From Komagataeibacter xylinus (GTDB lineage: Bacteria > Pseudomonadota > Alphaproteobacteria > Acetobacterales > Acetobacteraceae): a DNA stretch of 64,000 bases. The stretch's first letter is position 1. Every line of letters begins with the position of its first letter. The notes beneath the pieces were generated by a model. The model was not told where the DNA came from and searched no databases. It saw only the letters and a program-made list of their open reading frames with translations. The position numbers and the translations under genes were made by a program. This document shows, one piece after another, positions 62,149 to 64,000 of the stretch. The DNA is taken from assembly GCF_004302915.1 (NCBI RefSeq), contig NZ_QQBI01000005.1, positions 62,001 through 126,000 on the forward strand, written 5' to 3'.

Positions 62149-63387
62149 ATGCCTGCCCGTAGCCGCCCCGCCCCCGTCATGCCGTTCTGGATGATTGCCC
62201 TGCTCGGGCTGCTTACGGCCATCGGGCCGCTGGCCACGGATATGTACCTGCCTGCCTTCCCTGTCATGGATCGTGAACTCGTGGGCGGGCATGCGGGCAG
62301 CAGCCAGGTCACGCTGGCCGCGTGGTTTGCGGGGCTGGCGGTGGGGCAGTTCAGCATGGGCCCCATCTCCGACCGGCTGGGCCGCAGGGCGCCGCTGCTG
62401 GGCGGGCTTGCGTTCTTCATCATCGGCTCGGTGGGGTGTGCGCTGGCCGGGGGCTTCGGGCTGTTCTGCCTGTGCCGGTTCATCGCAGCCCTGGGCGGGG
62501 CGGCCTGCGCGGTCATTCCGCGCGCCATCGTGCGCGACGTGGCTACGGGGGCTGCAGGCGCGCGTATCATGTCGCAGCTCATGCTGGTGTTTGGCGTCAT
62601 GCCCATCCTGGCGCCCTCGCTGGGCAGCCTCGTGCTCTCGTTCGGGCACTGGCGCTGGATTTTCTGGATTGCGGTGGGCTATGGCGTGCTGGGTCTGGTC
62701 ACGGTCATTGCAAGCCTGCCCGACACCATGCCGCCCGAGCGGCGCATCGCGTTCTCGCCCACCGGCATGATCAGCCGCTACGCAGGGCTGGTGCGCGAGC
62801 CGGTGTTCATGTCGAGCGCGCTGATCAACAGTTTCTCCTCCTTTGTCATGTTCGCCTACATCACCTCGGCCCCCATGGTGTTCGAGCACCTGCTGGGTTT
62901 TACGCCGGGGCAGTTTGGTCTGTTCTTCGGGCTCAATGCGGGGGTGTTCATCGCCTGTGCGCAGGTCAATGGGCGGCTGGTGCATCATGTCGCGCTTTCC
63001 CGCCTGCTTGATTATGGCATTCTGGCCATCGTCATCGCGGCTTCCGCCTGCCTTGCCCTGTCGCTGGCAGGCGTTGCGGGGCCAGCGCACCCGCTGCTGG
63101 TGTGCGTGCTGGTGGGCTGCATTACCGGCAGCCTCGGCTTTATCGGGCCGAACGCCACGGTGCTGGCCTTTACCCACCACGGGCATCAGGCGGGCAGCGC
63201 CTCGGCGCTGATGGGCACGATCCAGTTCTCGCTCGCCGCGGGCAGCGGCTTCATTCTGGGCCATGTCACCTTTCGCAGCCCCACGCCGCTGGCGGTAGTG
63301 GTGATGGCGGGCGTGTGCTGCACGGTGGCGTGCAATATCTGGCGCCATGCCAGCGCGCGCCGGGCGAAGGAAACTCCCGCGGCCTGA
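62149..63387 (+). CDS. Bcr/CflA-type MFS multidrug exporter
   Basis: 412 residues from the ATG at 62149; the frame runs 63 codons further upstream through the repeat and is not family-like. 12 helices. Drug:H+ antiporter (DHA1) motifs: GPLATDMYLPAFPVM in TM1, GPISDRLGRRAPLLGG in loop 2-3 (motif A), and RFIAALGGAACAVIPRAIVRD in TM4-5. The Bcr/CflA branch exports bicyclomycin, chloramphenicol and cysteine in other bacteria; the substrate here is unknown. Confidence 0.87.
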   Translation: MPARSRPAPVMPFWMIALLGLLTAIGPLATDMYLPAFPVMDRELVGGHAGSSQVTLAAWFAGLAVGQFSMGPISDRLGRRAPLLGGLAFFIIGSVGCALAGGFGLFCLCRFIAALGGAACAVIPRAIVRDVATGAAGARIMSQLMLVFGVMPILAPSLGSLVLSFGHWRWIFWIAVGYGVLGLVTVIASLPDTMPPERRIAFSPTGMISRYAGLVREPVFMSSALINSFSSFVMFAYITSAPMVFEHLLGFTPGQFGLFFGLNAGVFIACAQVNGRLVHHVALSRLLDYGILAIVIAASACLALSLAGVAGPAHPLLVCVLVGCITGSLGFIGPNATVLAFTHHGHQAGSASALMGTIQFSLAAGSGFILGHVTFRSPTPLAVVVMAGVCCTVACNIWRHASARRAKETPAA

Positions 63388-63508
63388 GGCGGCTATCAGG
63401 GTCATGCGCTTTCGCTTTGACGTGGGTGGCCTGCCGCGCTACGGCAGGGACAGGCTTGGCCGCGCCTGCTGCGTGGTCGGGCCGTTATCCTTATGCGCGG
63501 GAGGCAGG

Positions 63509-64000
63509 GTGAACGGCATTCTCGATTTTGTTGCCGGGCTGGGTAGGGCCGTTCTGGACATGGTGCGCATGGCCGGCAAGGTGGCGCTGTTCGGGGCCGT
63601 GGCGCTGTCGCATGTTGTCCGCCCGCCGTTTTACTGGCGCACGCTGTGGGGGTCGCTGGTCGAGATCGGGTATTTCTCGCTGCCCGTGGTGGCGTTGACC
63701 GCCCTGTTCTCGGGCGGGGTGATCGCGCTGCAATCCTATACCGGCTTTGCCCAGTACCATGCCCAGAACGCCATTGCGGGCATCGTGATCCTTGCGGTCA
63801 CGCGTGAACTCGGGCCGGTGCTGGCGGGGCTGATGGTGGCAGGCCGCGTGGGGGCGGCCATGTCAGCCGAGATCGGCACCATGCGCGTGACCGACCAGAT
63901 CGACGCGCTGACCACGCTTTCCACCAACCCCATGAAATACCTTGTCACGCCAAGGCTGGTGGCCGGCACGCTGGCGCTGCCCTTCCTGGTGCTGATCGCC
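63509..64000 (+). CDS. MlaE-type ABC transporter permease, 3'-truncated by window edge
   Basis: First 164 residues from a GTG at 63509, preceded by GGGAGG 8 bp upstream. MlaE features: FYWRTLWGSLVEIGYFSLPVV, LTALFSGGVIALQSYTGFAQY, and the strongly conserved VTRELGPVLAGLMVAGRVGAAMSAEIGTMRVTDQIDAL. It is the inner-membrane permease of the Mla phospholipid transport system. The ATPase (mlaF) and MCE protein (mlaD) are expected beyond the window. Confidence 0.9.
   Translation, partial: MNGILDFVAGLGRAVLDMVRMAGKVALFGAVALSHVVRPPFYWRTLWGSLVEIGYFSLPVVALTALFSGGVIALQSYTGFAQYHAQNAIAGIVILAVTRELGPVLAGLMVAGRVGAAMSAEIGTMRVTDQIDALTTLSTNPMKYLVTPRLVAGTLALPFLVLIA

Noticed and set aside
1-64000. CRISPR arrays, insertion sequences or defence systems
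   Set aside because: No regularly spaced repeats with unique spacers, no transposase and no recognisable defence genes; the hairpin repeats are dispersed, one per gap.

Overview
This window comes from a high-GC alphaproteobacterium, most likely an acetic acid bacterium (Acetobacteraceae, probably Komagataeibacter or a close relative). The evidence is a complete pqqABCDE operon, an FNR-type regulator with its cluster cysteines, the F0 gene order I-a-c-b'-b, a ChvG/ChvI two-component pair, a short HprK with a permease-less PTS, and a dense family of intergenic hairpin repeats. The genus is an inference; no rRNA or other marker is present.

Left part (1-32 kb): the end of a sugar-porter MFS transporter, an S9 peptidase, DedA and SDR genes, then a minus-strand housekeeping block (trmB, metK, dapB, dnaJ, dnaK, grpE) with RpoH-like promoters before dnaK and grpE. 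ChvI/ChvG follow, converging on the pqq operon, which has a terminator-like hairpin between pqqA and pqqB. Next come an AI-2E transporter and an FNR regulator. Two perfect FNR boxes lie in the adjoining intergenic regions, and the second precedes ompW-hemN-(2OG oxygenase-like). The ETF module (etf-QO, etfB, etfA) follows, then a membrane protein of unknown function, a predicted structured small RNA, a MATE pump, tRNA-Ala(GGC) and maf.

At 31.9-32.3 kb, between maf and hemE, lies what I interpret as the chromosomal replication origin. It has 14 copies of the tetramer GTAC in about 325 bp (the first three inside the 5' end of maf), three perfect inverted repeats, DnaA-box-like 9-mers and an AT-rich stretch. 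hemE is the known origin neighbour in Caulobacter and Rickettsia. Genes to the right (32-50 kb) run mostly rightwards, away from it.

Right part: hemE-HAD-hemJ, a DUF2501 protein, YggT, tRNA-Ala(CGC), RidA, then a tightly overlapping regulatory PTS operon (hprK, rapZ, EIIA-Man, HPr, EI) running directly into pabB-pabC. purH, a secreted two-repeat protein, the F0 half of ATP synthase and two polyprenyl-linked glycosyltransferase genes follow. Beyond 50 kb are a porin, a TPP-riboswitch-controlled ThiY-like binding protein, an isolated bc1-type cytochrome b, a second DUF2501-like protein, tRNA-Arg(ACG), an RND permease without adaptor, an SDR, gmk, a Bcr/CflA-type MFS exporter and the start of an MlaE permease.

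Ten copies of one hairpin repeat family occur in intergenic regions. Nine lie just 3' of a stop codon in the same orientation as the gene, suggesting a 3'-UTR or terminator role. I see no CRISPR array, prophage, transposase or rRNA. The most novel signals are the GTAC-rich origin candidate, the 3'-UTR repeat family and the structured RNA at 29.04-29.17 kb.
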